Below are positions 1 to 8,634 of a DNA stretch of 64,000 nucleotides, piece after piece; position 1 is the stretch's first letter, and every line of letters starts with the position of its first letter. The notes below the pieces were generated by a model, which saw nothing but the letters and a program-made list of their open reading frames with translations, searched no databases and was not told the DNA's origin. This DNA comes from Photobacterium indicum (GTDB lineage Bacteria; Pseudomonadota; Gammaproteobacteria; Enterobacterales; Vibrionaceae), in NCBI RefSeq assembly GCF_003026215.1, contig NZ_PYOC01000005.1:1-64000 (forward strand), read 5' to 3'. The translations under genes and the position numbers were made by a program.

Positions 1-14
1 CGTCCACTCCGCCA
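1..14 (+). tRNA. 3' end of a tRNA, probably tRNA-Asp (cut by window start)
   Basis: The first 14 bases end in an encoded CCA and look like the T-stem and acceptor 3' strand of a tRNA with acceptor GGAGTGG, as in tRNA-Asp. tRNA-Trp follows 36 bases later; an Asp-Trp pair is a common distal end of rRNA operons, so an rRNA operon may lie just left of the window. The identity is an inference because the anticodon is outside the window. Confidence 0.6.
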
Positions 15-50
15 TTAATTAAGACAAAGTTAAGTCTTTAAAATAACTAC

Positions 51-127
51 AGGGGTGTAGCTCCAACTGGCAGAGCAGCGGATTCCAAATCCGCGTGTTG
101 GGAGTTCGAATCTCTCCACCCCTGCCA
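51..127 (+). tRNA. tRNA-Trp (anticodon CCA)
   Basis: A full cloverleaf is visible: acceptor strand 51-57 pairs with 117-123, discriminator G at 124, encoded CCA at 125-127. The anticodon loop TTCCAAA (5-bp GCGGA/TCCGC stem) gives anticodon CCA, which reads UGG. The T-loop TTCGAAT is standard. It probably shares a transcript with the tRNA just before it. Confidence 0.96.
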
Positions 128-135
128 CATTAAAG

Positions 136-166
136 AAGGCTCATATCGAAAGATATGAGCCTTTTT
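136..166 (+). terminator. Rho-independent terminator after tRNA-Trp
   Basis: A 12-bp stem (AAGGCTCATATC with its complement), a GAAA loop and a T-run follow the tRNA-Trp CCA end by 8 bases. It would end the tRNA (possibly rRNA operon) transcript. Confidence 0.9.
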
Positions 167-191
167 GCTATTTGCAGCTAGAGAATAGAGT

Positions 192-252
192 CGCGGATTC
201 CCCCACCATAAGAACGCGCGTGTTGGGAGTTCGAATCTCTCCACCCCTGCCA
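192..252 (+). repeat. Broken second copy of tRNA-Trp (3' tail duplication)
   Basis: Bases 217-252 repeat exactly the last 36 bases of tRNA-Trp (92-127), including the CCA end. A short scrap matching the anticodon stem (192-201) precedes it, separated by unrelated bases. The acceptor 5' strand and D-arm are missing, so it cannot be a working tRNA. It lies past the tRNA terminator, as do the tRNA-Ser tails elsewhere in this window. It may be a recombination relic or an attachment-site remnant. Confidence 0.85.
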
Positions 253-537
253 TACGATAGTGTTTGATAGAAGAGTGGTTCTCTTTTGAAATCGCTAGAC
301 ACAGAAGTTGGCTTCCAGTGGTGTTCCCTTTGGGCTAATTTAAAGTACTTTTATACTGCGTTAATAAATTTCAATCTAGAGCCACTAGATCCTCAATTTA
401 TCTCCTTGCCTAAAAGCATTTTAACTCTCGTTGAACTGAGCAGATAATTAATGGATTTGGTATTAAACTGCAGGTGGAAAGTAATGTCCATCCCTTGGTA
501 TGATGGCTACCCCTGAGAAACGGAAACCTCAATAAAT
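253..537. other. Gene-free spacer before the entD-like gene
   Basis: About 285 bases with no convincing gene, RNA or clear Fur box. It must contain the promoter of the following phosphopantetheinyl transferase gene, but no strong promoter elements stand out. Confidence 0.5.
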
Positions 538-1230
538 ATGAATCCCCCTTATATTTCGCAAGTGATACCTGTTGTTTTACCTGATTTTTCAGGTGTGTGT
601 TTTCAATGCGAATTTGATCCTGAATTCTACACAATAGAAGCCCCACGACAGCTTGGAATAATTTTGCCAGAAACATTGCACGGCGCGGTGATAAAACGTC
701 AGTCAGAGTACGTGGCAGGACGTTATTTGGCGAAGCGCTGCCTCTCAGCCTTAGGATCTACTGAATCTGATGTTGGGATCAGTCAGCATCGTGCACCGTT
801 ATGGCCAAAAGGAATGATCGGATCGATTAGTCATAGTAGTAATAAGGCGATTTGTGTTTTAAGCCAGTGTGATTTACCTGAGCAAGGAATTGGCATCGAT
901 ATTGAACAGTGCTTAACAGACAGTACTGCTACGTCTATCAAAAACACAATTATTAATGAGGCAGAACAAGCCCTGATCACAAAGCACGATATAGATTTTT
1001 CGACAGGACTAACGGTAGTCTTTTCGGCCAAAGAGAGTTTATTTAAAGCTCTATTTCCTCAGGTCCGTGCGTACTTTGATTTTCTGGATGCAGAAGTTAT
1101 TTCGATGGACCGGGAGAACTTAACGTTTATGCTCAAGAAAGCACTTACACCAACACTACCTGTAGGTTGTACATTCACTGTACAAGTCCATAGACAAGGT
1201 AAGATGGTGAGAACATTCGTTAAGAGTTAA
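538..1230 (+). CDS. entD: EntD-type 4'-phosphopantetheinyl transferase
   Basis: This 230-aa protein should attach the phosphopantetheine arm of CoA to the carrier domains of EntB and the NRPSs encoded downstream, converting them from apo to holo form. The family signatures are visible: GSISHS near residue 96, the Mg-binding GIGIDIE at 117-123 (D121, E123), and FSAKES at 162-167 with K165 and E166. Length fits EntD/VibD/VabD proteins. It is the first gene of the siderophore region and lies 84 bases before the exporter start. The ATG at 538 lacks a strong ribosome site. Substrate assignment rests on gene context. Confidence 0.9.
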   Translation: MNPPYISQVIPVVLPDFSGVCFQCEFDPEFYTIEAPRQLGIILPETLHGAVIKRQSEYVAGRYLAKRCLSALGSTESDVGISQHRAPLWPKGMIGSISHSSNKAICVLSQCDLPEQGIGIDIEQCLTDSTATSIKNTIINEAEQALITKHDIDFSTGLTVVFSAKESLFKALFPQVRAYFDFLDAEVISMDRENLTFMLKKALTPTLPVGCTFTVQVHRQGKMVRTFVKS

Positions 1231-1236
1231 ATTAAC

Positions 1237-1251
1237 TGATAATGATTCTTA
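1237..1251 (+). promoter_or_regulatory. Fur-box-like site before the exporter gene
   Basis: TGATAATGATTCTTA matches the 7-1-7 Fur consensus (TGATAATnATTATCA) at 12 of 14 positions by eye. It sits directly after entD and ahead of the MFS gene, so it probably gives the exporter its own iron-repressed promoter. Confidence 0.7.
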
Positions 1252-1314
1252 TTCATTGTTTTGCCTGCGATGAATGGGTACACTCTGCACCACCTCTTTT
1301 TAGAATCCGTTATT

Positions 1315-2553
1315 ATGGAAGATCACATAAAAACAAAATCACGTGTTTTGCACCTTGCATTGCTTATTAATATGCTATCAATCGGTACGCTAATGATGGT
1401 TATGCCGTTAGGTGCGGATTTTGTGCAATACCTGAATATGAAACCTGAACATATTGGTTATATTAGCGGAGGTGCAACATTTGCTTCTGCATTAATAGGC
1501 TTTTTCCTTGCCCCTTATTTAGATCGATATGATCGTAAGTCTGCATTAATATTATTTTTACTAATTCGCTCGGTTGTTATTATTATTTGTGGCTTCTCAA
1601 CAACCCAGAATGAATTATTATTTTGGTTTGTTTTAGCGGGATGCTTTGCTGGACCAATAAGTGGTTTAACTATGGCATCAGTTATTGATATTACGGAAGT
1701 TAAAGAAAGGGGGAAGGCCATTGCATTTGTTGCTAGTGGGTTTTCATTAGCAGCCATCATTATTGTTCCTGTTTCGCTAGAATTATCCGCTCATTTCTCA
1801 TGGCAAGTCACCTTTTTCCTTTTCGGCAGTATAGGAGTAGGCTTTTCTCTTCTTAGTTACTTCTATTTTCCATCAATGGTGGGACATAAGGTAATGGGAG
1901 ATAAGGTCGTAGGGGATAAGCAGCAACCTTCTTCAGTCGGAATGACAGCTATGATCACAAGCCCTGTTTTTATTTCCGCATTGAGTATTGTGGGCATCAG
2001 TATGTTTGGGCATTTCTTATTGGTGCCCAACTTATCGACGTTCTTCCAATTCAACCTGCATTTTCCACGTGAACAAATCAGTGTGCTGTATTTACTCGGT
2101 GGTGTTGCGAGTATTTTATCGATGCGGCTTTGTGGGCAGATGTTGGATAAAGGCTGGATCACACAGACCGTATTGGTAACTAGCATTTTGGTGGCAGTTG
2201 TGACGTTCATTGGGTTCTTATGGCAAGGAAATTGGCCATTATATGTAGTATTCACCTTATTTATGGCCTCGAGCTCAGCTAGAAGTGCGTCGGTTTCGGC
2301 AATAACGTCGCGCGTTCCACTGCCTCATCAACGAGCAGCCTTTATGTCTTACCAAGGGACACTATCAAATGTGGCGGCAGGCCTTGCGAGTGCAGTTTCA
2401 TCTCTTTATTTATTATCAGATCCTGCTGGGCGCTTAATTGGGATTGAAACTTTAGCCATGGTCACTATTGGCTGTGCGCTGATAGTGCCATTCATGGTAA
2501 ACATTCTAATGAACTTGCTTGCACGACGCCAACAGACAGCCCTTCAATTATAA
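1315..2553 (+). CDS. MFS transporter, probable siderophore exporter
   Basis: About 412 residues and mostly hydrophobic, consistent with a 12-helix major facilitator. The inter-helix motif A is visible as DRYDRK after the second helix. Its place between the phosphopantetheinyl transferase and the TonB receptor, behind a Fur-like site, points to export of the siderophore made by this cluster, like EntS or VabS; this role is inferred. The frame is open from a TTG at 1261, but ATG 1315 is preferred because the Fur/promoter region ends only just before 1261 and the first helix begins soon after 1315; ATG 1270 is an alternative. A loop segment near 1885-1925 has a short internal repeat (two similar copies of HKVMG/DKVVG). 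Confidence 0.8.
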   Translation: MEDHIKTKSRVLHLALLINMLSIGTLMMVMPLGADFVQYLNMKPEHIGYISGGATFASALIGFFLAPYLDRYDRKSALILFLLIRSVVIIICGFSTTQNELLFWFVLAGCFAGPISGLTMASVIDITEVKERGKAIAFVASGFSLAAIIIVPVSLELSAHFSWQVTFFLFGSIGVGFSLLSYFYFPSMVGHKVMGDKVVGDKQQPSSVGMTAMITSPVFISALSIVGISMFGHFLLVPNLSTFFQFNLHFPREQISVLYLLGGVASILSMRLCGQMLDKGWITQTVLVTSILVAVVTFIGFLWQGNWPLYVVFTLFMASSSARSASVSAITSRVPLPHQRAAFMSYQGTLSNVAAGLASAVSSLYLLSDPAGRLIGIETLAMVTIGCALIVPFMVNILMNLLARRQQTALQL

Positions 2554-2704
2554 TTACGGTTATAAGTTATTGTTTTTTAATATAACAGGAGGGTTTATAG
2601 TTGATTCATAATTTATGAAAAAATAAATAATAAGCTTTTGATTTATAACTGGGATCAATGTCTTATTTTTAATCATAATATTTCAAATGCACTATTGACG
2701 ATGC

Positions 2705-2725
2705 GAATGATAATAATTATCATTC
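2705..2725 (+). promoter_or_regulatory. Fur box of the TonB receptor gene
   Basis: A perfect palindrome, 10 bases either side of a central A (GAATGATAAT-A-ATTATCATTC). The inner 15 bases match the 7-1-7 Fur consensus at all 14 defined positions. It ends 28 bases before the start codon of the receptor gene, as expected for strong iron repression. Confidence 0.92.
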
Positions 2726-2753
2726 ACGCCATTATTCGTAATGGAGTGTGAAC

Positions 2754-4697
2754 ATGTTTCAGCATCAGGGAGATAGCCGTTTTGCGCTAACTCAGTTAAA
2801 TAAAGCGTTTATGGCTATTGGTCTATTATCTTCTTCAATGGTAATGGCAGACACTGCAACTACTGATGATGTCATGGTTATTACAGCATCACAAACCAAG
2901 CATCCAGAGCTAACTGCTCCAGCATCTGTTTCTTACATTACGCGTGAGGAATTGGACAAATTAGTGGTTAATGATGTGGCAGAAGCTGTGAAGAAGTTGC
3001 CGGGTATCAATATTAACCCTGGCACACCTTATGGCCGTAATGAGATTAAAATCCGCGGGTTGGATTCTGATTACACTCTTCTATTGATCAACGGTAAGCG
3101 TACTAATTCTCGTGATGCACTGACATCGGCGTATGGTAATGACTTTGATCTATCAAGTATCCCAATGTCTGCGGTTGAACGCATAGAAGTGATTCGTGGT
3201 CCTATGTCATCACTTTATGGTGCAGATGCCCTAGGTGGCGTAGTGAACGTGATTCTTCGACAGCCGACTGAGAAAGCAGAAGGTGCGGTGGGTTATCAAT
3301 ACGAAGGTCCGACTGAAGGTAGCGGTGGTGATGTACATAAATGGAACGTGTATGCCGGCGGTTCTCTGATACCAGATACGCTACTGGGTAATATTATTAT
3401 TGAGCAAAGTTCTCGCGACGCGTGGCGTACTAACCAATCGTTAAATCCCGATTCTGACGTTCTGGAAGAGCGTGATGAACTGAATATCTTCTCTAGCTTG
3501 AAATGGCTGGCAACTGACCAGCAAGATATTGATCTTGATTTGATTTATAGCAAAGATGATCGTGATGCCGATTGGAACAACTACGGCAATGCTGTTAATA
3601 ATGTGCAAAAGTTGGAACGTATAAACGCGACATTGACGCATAACGGTTATTGGTCGAAGTTTGATTCTCGTGTACGTTATAACTATGAAAACTCTGATTT
3701 GAAAGATGATTCAGGCCTGAATACTGGTGTGGGTGATATTACACAGACTAATAATGCGCTTGATGGCCAATTGTCTGGCTATGTAGGTTCGCACTTGTTA
3801 ACGGGTGGAGCGGAGTACCGTATTACCGATCTGAAGAACAATCTGACATTATCAAAAGGCTCGGAAGATTACAGTCAATCAGCGGTTTACCTGCAAGATG
3901 AGTTTAATATTGGTGATCTGGCCGTTACTTTAGGTGGTCGATTTGATGACCACGAAGTATATGGTGGTGAGTTCAGCCCACGAGCTTATGCGGTCTACAG
4001 CATTACAGATAACTGGGTAGTGAAAGGCGGCGTGGGTAAAGCTTTTAAAGCCCCAAGTCTGAATCAATACAGTGATTCATATGCTGTGCTTGCCTGTCGT
4101 GGCGCTTGTTACGTAGTGGGTAACCCTAACCTGAAAGCCGAAACTGCTGTCAGCTATGAGCTTTCAACTGGCTATAAAACAGATAGCTGGGGCGCTACAG
4201 TCACTGCGTTTAATAACGACATTGATGACATGATCCAAGCAGAGACTTGGGACCGTGTTAAAAAAGAACTGACGTACTTTAATGTAAAAGAAGCACAGGT
4301 GCGTGGTGCCGAGCTGTCAGGTTGGTTTGATGTTACGGATACTGTGAGCCTATCGGCGAACTATATGTATACCGATGCCAAAGACAAGACGACAGACAAA
4401 GAACTGACATTGACCCCGAAAAATACAGCTAACGTTCAAGTTGATTGGCAAATGCTAGAAAGCTTGTATACCTACGTGTCTTACCAATATACCGGTGAAC
4501 AGTATGTACGTACTGATGAAAAGTCGGATGGTTATGGCACTGTTGATTTAGGTGCACAGTATGAAGCAATTAAAAACCTAAATCTGAAATTAGGGGTAAC
4601 TAACCTTACCAACGAAAAGCGTGATGAAACGGCAGTAAGTTATGACTATATCATGAAGAGCCGCTCGATCTATGCGGGTGCATCTTACGCCTTCTAA
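2754..4697 (+). CDS. TonB-dependent outer-membrane siderophore receptor
   Basis: This 647-aa protein should bind the ferric siderophore at the cell surface and import it into the periplasm using TonB energy. After a signal sequence ending near VMA-DTA comes a TonB-box-like DDVMVITAS, then a plug domain (IKIRGLDSDYTLLLINGKR; VERIEVIRGPMSSLYGADALGGVVNV) and a C-terminal barrel ending in an aromatic residue (SYAF). It resembles the CirA/IrgA catecholate receptor group. ATG 2754 is preferred over GTG 2748 because the GGAG at 2743-2746 is correctly spaced only for the ATG. A strong Fur box lies just upstream. In Aeromonas the amonabactin receptor is FstC; equivalence is not proven. Confidence 0.92.
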   Translation: MFQHQGDSRFALTQLNKAFMAIGLLSSSMVMADTATTDDVMVITASQTKHPELTAPASVSYITREELDKLVVNDVAEAVKKLPGININPGTPYGRNEIKIRGLDSDYTLLLINGKRTNSRDALTSAYGNDFDLSSIPMSAVERIEVIRGPMSSLYGADALGGVVNVILRQPTEKAEGAVGYQYEGPTEGSGGDVHKWNVYAGGSLIPDTLLGNIIIEQSSRDAWRTNQSLNPDSDVLEERDELNIFSSLKWLATDQQDIDLDLIYSKDDRDADWNNYGNAVNNVQKLERINATLTHNGYWSKFDSRVRYNYENSDLKDDSGLNTGVGDITQTNNALDGQLSGYVGSHLLTGGAEYRITDLKNNLTLSKGSEDYSQSAVYLQDEFNIGDLAVTLGGRFDDHEVYGGEFSPRAYAVYSITDNWVVKGGVGKAFKAPSLNQYSDSYAVLACRGACYVVGNPNLKAETAVSYELSTGYKTDSWGATVTAFNNDIDDMIQAETWDRVKKELTYFNVKEAQVRGAELSGWFDVTDTVSLSANYMYTDAKDKTTDKELTLTPKNTANVQVDWQMLESLYTYVSYQYTGEQYVRTDEKSDGYGTVDLGAQYEAIKNLNLKLGVTNLTNEKRDETAVSYDYIMKSRSIYAGASYAF

Positions 4698-4729
4698 TTA
4701 TCTTCTAACCATGTTTGAAAATATATAAA

Positions 4730-4759
4730 AATAAGGGCTGACGTCTAGCCCTTATTATT
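4730..4759 (+). terminator. Terminator after the receptor gene
   Basis: A 10-bp inverted repeat (AATAAGGGCT with its complement) around a 7-base loop, in an A/T-rich setting, 32 bases after the receptor stop codon. It separates the receptor transcript from the biosynthetic operon. Confidence 0.8.
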
Positions 4760-4905
4760 TATGGTATATACCAATAATAAAAAAACACTAGTGGCTATGT
4801 GATGCATAACCAGCTGTGACGGCTGGAATAAGAAAGATATTAACTATGTGAAATATTTTCATGGCGAATTATTTCATACCATTTGCGTAAATAGGGAGTT
4901 GTGTC

Positions 4906-6105
4906 ATGCAACGAACGCAAAGTGAGAAGTTAACGTTTAGTTTTGCATCATTCTCACCAAAAACAGAATTTATATTTACCTCCGAACACCGTAGTTTAAT
5001 TGCATCCGGTATTAACCAGACGGTTATACAACCTGCCATTGATGGTGACGATAATAACAGTTTATTTCAGCGGGCAATTCAGCGCGCATTTTCATTAGAA
5101 AAACAAAAAGGAGTTAATAACCCTATAATTATAGGTTCTATTCCTTTTGATGTTAGTCAACCGTCATGTTTGTATGTGCCGACGGCTTTTGAATTTATTG
5201 ATAGACATGCTTTTCAGCATGCGACACCTAATATTTCACTTACACCTCCTGAGGTTGAAGTTCTTTCTTCCATGAGTGTTCCCAATGAACATACGTTTAA
5301 ATCGGCGGTCTCTCAAGCAGTGGAGAAGTTTCAGTCAACTCGACTTGAAAAAGCCGTTTTATCACGTGTATTAAATATAGAGGTAGATGGCAATATTGCC
5401 CCTGAGTATGTGCTGAGAAGTTTGATGGCGCAAAACCCCACGGGTTATCACTTCTCTATCCCGCAAGCTGATGGTTCGATTTTATTGGGAGCTAGCCCGG
5501 AATTACTTATCCGCAAGCAAGGGGAACAGTTTTCGTCTAATCCTTTAGCGGGGTCGGCTAAACGGCAACAAACCGAAGCTGATGAATTACGCGTAAGCCA
5601 GGCCTTGTTGGCATCCACGAAAGATCGCTACGAACACCGTTTAGTTATCGATGAAATCCAACGTCTTTTGGCTCCTTATTGCCTTGAACTGCATGTGCCA
5701 GAAGATCCATCGTTGATCAACACCCCTGCTATGTGGCACTTATCTACCAAGATTTCAGGCACGTTGAAATCGTCTTCTATCAGTGCATTACAGCTTGCCT
5801 GTTTATTACATCCGACGCCTGCTGTATGTGGTTTCCCGTTTGATTTATCACGTAGTGCTATTAATGAGCTGGAGTCGTTTGAACGCGGTATGTTCAGCGG
5901 CATGGTGGGTTGGTGTGATGCTGAAGGTAATGGGGAATGGGTTGTGACAATCCGTTGCGGCAAAGTGCTAAACAACACGGTGAGCTTATTTGCAGGCGCA
6001 GGGATTGTCGATGCATCGTGCCCGCAGTCGGAATGGGCGGAAACAGAGGCCAAGTTAGGCACCATGCTTAACGCCTTTGGTCTGAAAAGTAAGGAGTCAG
6101 CATGA
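4906..6105 (+). CDS. entC: Isochorismate synthase (EntC/AmoC type)
   Basis: Converts chorismate to isochorismate, the first committed step to 2,3-dihydroxybenzoate (DHB). The 399-aa length and chorismate-binding fold motifs fit EntC: GASPELLIRK, NPLAGSAKR, KDRYEHRLVIDEI, LHPTPAVCGFP and FERGMFSGMVGW. AGGGAG lies 10 bases before ATG 4906. It opens a co-directional operon of seven genes running to 21570, joined to the next gene by a 4-base ATGA overlap. No convincing Fur box is seen before it, only a weak palindrome near 4849. Confidence 0.94.
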   Translation: MQRTQSEKLTFSFASFSPKTEFIFTSEHRSLIASGINQTVIQPAIDGDDNNSLFQRAIQRAFSLEKQKGVNNPIIIGSIPFDVSQPSCLYVPTAFEFIDRHAFQHATPNISLTPPEVEVLSSMSVPNEHTFKSAVSQAVEKFQSTRLEKAVLSRVLNIEVDGNIAPEYVLRSLMAQNPTGYHFSIPQADGSILLGASPELLIRKQGEQFSSNPLAGSAKRQQTEADELRVSQALLASTKDRYEHRLVIDEIQRLLAPYCLELHVPEDPSLINTPAMWHLSTKISGTLKSSSISALQLACLLHPTPAVCGFPFDLSRSAINELESFERGMFSGMVGWCDAEGNGEWVVTIRCGKVLNNTVSLFAGAGIVDASCPQSEWAETEAKLGTMLNAFGLKSKESA

Positions 6106-7757
6106 CTATCCCGTTTACCCCTTGGCCTGCTGAATTGATTGAGCGGTATATTGAAAATGGGTATTGGATTGACGAGCCTCTGACCGATATCGTGGCGCGT
6201 CACTGTGCTGATCCTGTGTCAGCATCGCGCACTGCATTGATTTGTCAGCAGCGTCAGTTTAGCTACGCCGAGCTTAATCGCTTGTCGGATGCGTTAGCCC
6301 ATCATTTACATGCTCAGGGCTTTCAAGCGGGTGACACTGCGGTGGTGCAGTTACCGAATGTAGCGGAATTCTATATTGTTTTTCTGGCACTGTTGAAAGT
6401 GGGTATTGTTCCGGTCAACGCATTATTTAATCATAAACAGCTTGAACTGCGTGCCTATGTAAAACAGGTGCAGCCATCGTTGATGGTGGTTTCTGAACGC
6501 CATCAACTGTTTAAAAATGAGAGCTTTGTTTCTGAATTAAACGCTGAGACACCGACGATCCGCAACTGGTTGGTTGAAGGAGATGCAAGGTTTGGTACGT
6601 CCTTAACCGAAATCTTGATGGCTCAGCAAAAGGCACGAGGTGCTGAGATGGCTGATTTCACCTCCACACCTGCTACTGAAGTGGCGTTCTTTCAACTATC
6701 CGGAGGCAGTACAGGCACTCCAAAACTGATCCCGCGTACGCACAATGACTACTACTACAGTGTTCGTGCCAGTGCCGAAATTTGCCAGCTAGATACCGAC
6801 ACTGTGTACTTATGCGCATTGCCTGCCCCTCATAACTTTTCGCTTAGTTCGCCTGGGGCATTTGGTGTGTTTTATGCGGGGGGGACTGTGGTGCTGGCTA
6901 CTGATCCTAGTGCTATGAGCTGTTTTCCACTGATCCATAAGCATCGCGTTACTATGACTGCCTTGGTTCCTCCGGCTGTCACATTGTGGCTGCAAGCGGC
7001 AAGTGATTTTCAAAATTACCTTACCAGCTTGAATGTGTTGCAAGTGGGCGGAGCGCGCTTGAGCGAATCGTTAGCGAAGCAGATTACCCCAGTTTTAGGC
7101 TGCCAGCTGCAGCAAGTATTTGGCATGGCTGAGGGCTTGGTGAATTACACCCGGTTTGATGATGACAGCTGGCATGTGTTCAATACCCAAGGTCGTCCAA
7201 TTTGTAAAGATGATGAAATCAAAATTGTTGATGAACAGGGTAATGAAGTGCCTGACGGGATTGCGGGAGCATTGCTTACTCGTGGCCCGTACACCTTCCG
7301 CGGCTACTTTAACAGCCCTGCCCATAATGTGAGTGCCTTTGATACCGACGGTTTTTACCGTTCTGGCGATATCGTGAAACGTACGACCACGGGCTACTTG
7401 ATCGTGGTGGGGCGCGACAAAGATCAGATCAACCGCGGCGGAGAAAAAATTGCGGCGGAGGAAATCGAGAACCAACTATTAGTCCACGAGGCAGTCACTA
7501 ACGCTGCCTTGGTTGCGATGCCCGACACCGTGATGGGAGAAAAAAGCTGCGCGTTCGTGACTACGACTGATCCGGCATTAAAAGCCATCACCCTTCGAAA
7601 ACACCTGCGAGCCCAAGGCGTTGCGGAATATAAGTTACCCGACCGTATTGAGTTTGTTGCTCACTTACCAATGACCCCTGTCGGGAAAGTAGATAAACAA
7701 CAGTTACGTCAGACCATTCAACAGACATTAATAATTAAAAAAGAAAAGGACGTTTAA
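6102..7757 (+). CDS. entE: 2,3-dihydroxybenzoate-AMP ligase (EntE/AmoE type)
   Basis: Activates DHB with ATP and loads it on the aryl carrier domain of EntB. The 551-aa protein shows adenylation motifs in order: LSGGSTGTPKLIPRTH (P-loop like), FGMAEGLVNYTR, YRSGDIV, GRDKDQINRGGEKI and the C-terminal TPVGKVDK with the catalytic lysine. It starts within the entC stop (ATGA) and ends two bases before entB, so translation is probably coupled. Confidence 0.95.
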   Translation: MTIPFTPWPAELIERYIENGYWIDEPLTDIVARHCADPVSASRTALICQQRQFSYAELNRLSDALAHHLHAQGFQAGDTAVVQLPNVAEFYIVFLALLKVGIVPVNALFNHKQLELRAYVKQVQPSLMVVSERHQLFKNESFVSELNAETPTIRNWLVEGDARFGTSLTEILMAQQKARGAEMADFTSTPATEVAFFQLSGGSTGTPKLIPRTHNDYYYSVRASAEICQLDTDTVYLCALPAPHNFSLSSPGAFGVFYAGGTVVLATDPSAMSCFPLIHKHRVTMTALVPPAVTLWLQAASDFQNYLTSLNVLQVGGARLSESLAKQITPVLGCQLQQVFGMAEGLVNYTRFDDDSWHVFNTQGRPICKDDEIKIVDEQGNEVPDGIAGALLTRGPYTFRGYFNSPAHNVSAFDTDGFYRSGDIVKRTTTGYLIVVGRDKDQINRGGEKIAAEEIENQLLVHEAVTNAALVAMPDTVMGEKSCAFVTTTDPALKAITLRKHLRAQGVAEYKLPDRIEFVAHLPMTPVGKVDKQQLRQTIQQTLIIKKEKDV

Positions 7758-7759
7758 TC

Positions 7760-8632
7760 ATGGCTATTCCATCTTTGCCTTCATATCCCATGCCTTCAGC
7801 TGAACAATTCCCAACCAATAAAGTGACTTGGGCGTTTGAACCAGAGAAAGCAGCACTTTTGATTCATGATATGCAGGAATACTTTGTCAGCTTTTATGAT
7901 AAAGAGAGCGCGTTAATTCAAACATTACTCAGCAAGATTGTCGCGCTAAAACAGTTCTGCGAAGCGCAAGGTATTCCTGTGATTTACACCGCTCAGCCGA
8001 AAGAGCAAAACATGGCAGATCGTGCGTTGCTCAATGATATGTGGGGGCCGGGATTGAACCGTTCGCCAGAATTACAGAAAGTCGTGGCTGAGCTAACACC
8101 CAAAGGAAATGACACGGTGTTGGATAAGTGGCGTTACTCTGCATTTCAACGTTCGCCACTGGAACACATGCTCAAAGAGCTAGGCAAAGAACAGCTGGTT
8201 ATTTGTGGTATTTACGGTCATATCGGGTGCTTGATGACGGCTGTCGATGCCTTTATGCGTGACATCAAGCCATTTATGGTTGGGGATGCAATTGCTGATT
8301 TCTCGCTAGAAGAGCATGAAATGGCATTGAAATATGTGGCGACCCGCAGTGGAAAAGTGGTCAGTACTGCTGAAATTATCGGAATTGCAACCACGCAGCT
8401 AACCTTGACGAAGGCTGGTCTTCTGAGCCAGTTGCTGACCTTCATTGATGAGGAAGAAGACGCGTTTGATCCGGATGAAAACCTGATTGATTACGGATTG
8501 GATTCTGTGCACATCATGTCACTGATCACGGAATGGCGTAAGTACGGTATAGAACTTACCTTTATTGATTTAGCGGATGAACCGAGTTTAAACCGCTGGT
8601 GGACGCTGATTGAAGCGAAGATGGGGGCGTGA
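7760..8632 (+). CDS. entB: Isochorismatase with aryl carrier domain (EntB/AmoB type)
   Basis: This bifunctional 290-aa protein hydrolyses isochorismate to 2,3-dihydro-2,3-DHB and pyruvate (N-terminal domain, about 1-205) and carries activated DHB on a C-terminal carrier domain (about 215-290). Visible landmarks are LIHDMQEYF near residue 31 and GIYGHIGCLMTA near 152 in the hydrolase, and YGLDSVHIMSL with the phosphopantetheine serine at 249. AAGGA lies 8 bases before the ATG. It hands DHB to the condensation domain of the next gene's product. Confidence 0.95.
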   Translation: MAIPSLPSYPMPSAEQFPTNKVTWAFEPEKAALLIHDMQEYFVSFYDKESALIQTLLSKIVALKQFCEAQGIPVIYTAQPKEQNMADRALLNDMWGPGLNRSPELQKVVAELTPKGNDTVLDKWRYSAFQRSPLEHMLKELGKEQLVICGIYGHIGCLMTAVDAFMRDIKPFMVGDAIADFSLEEHEMALKYVATRSGKVVSTAEIIGIATTQLTLTKAGLLSQLLTFIDEEEDAFDPDENLIDYGLDSVHIMSLITEWRKYGIELTFIDLADEPSLNRWWTLIEAKMGA

Positions 8633-8634
8633 AC

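Noticed and set aside
47..253. Minus-strand ORF across tRNA-Trp and its tail copy.
   Set aside because: It is only the complement of tRNA sequence.
4849..4861. TGAAATATTTTCA palindrome before entC as a Fur box.
   Set aside because: It matches the 7-1-7 Fur consensus at only about 6 of 14 positions.
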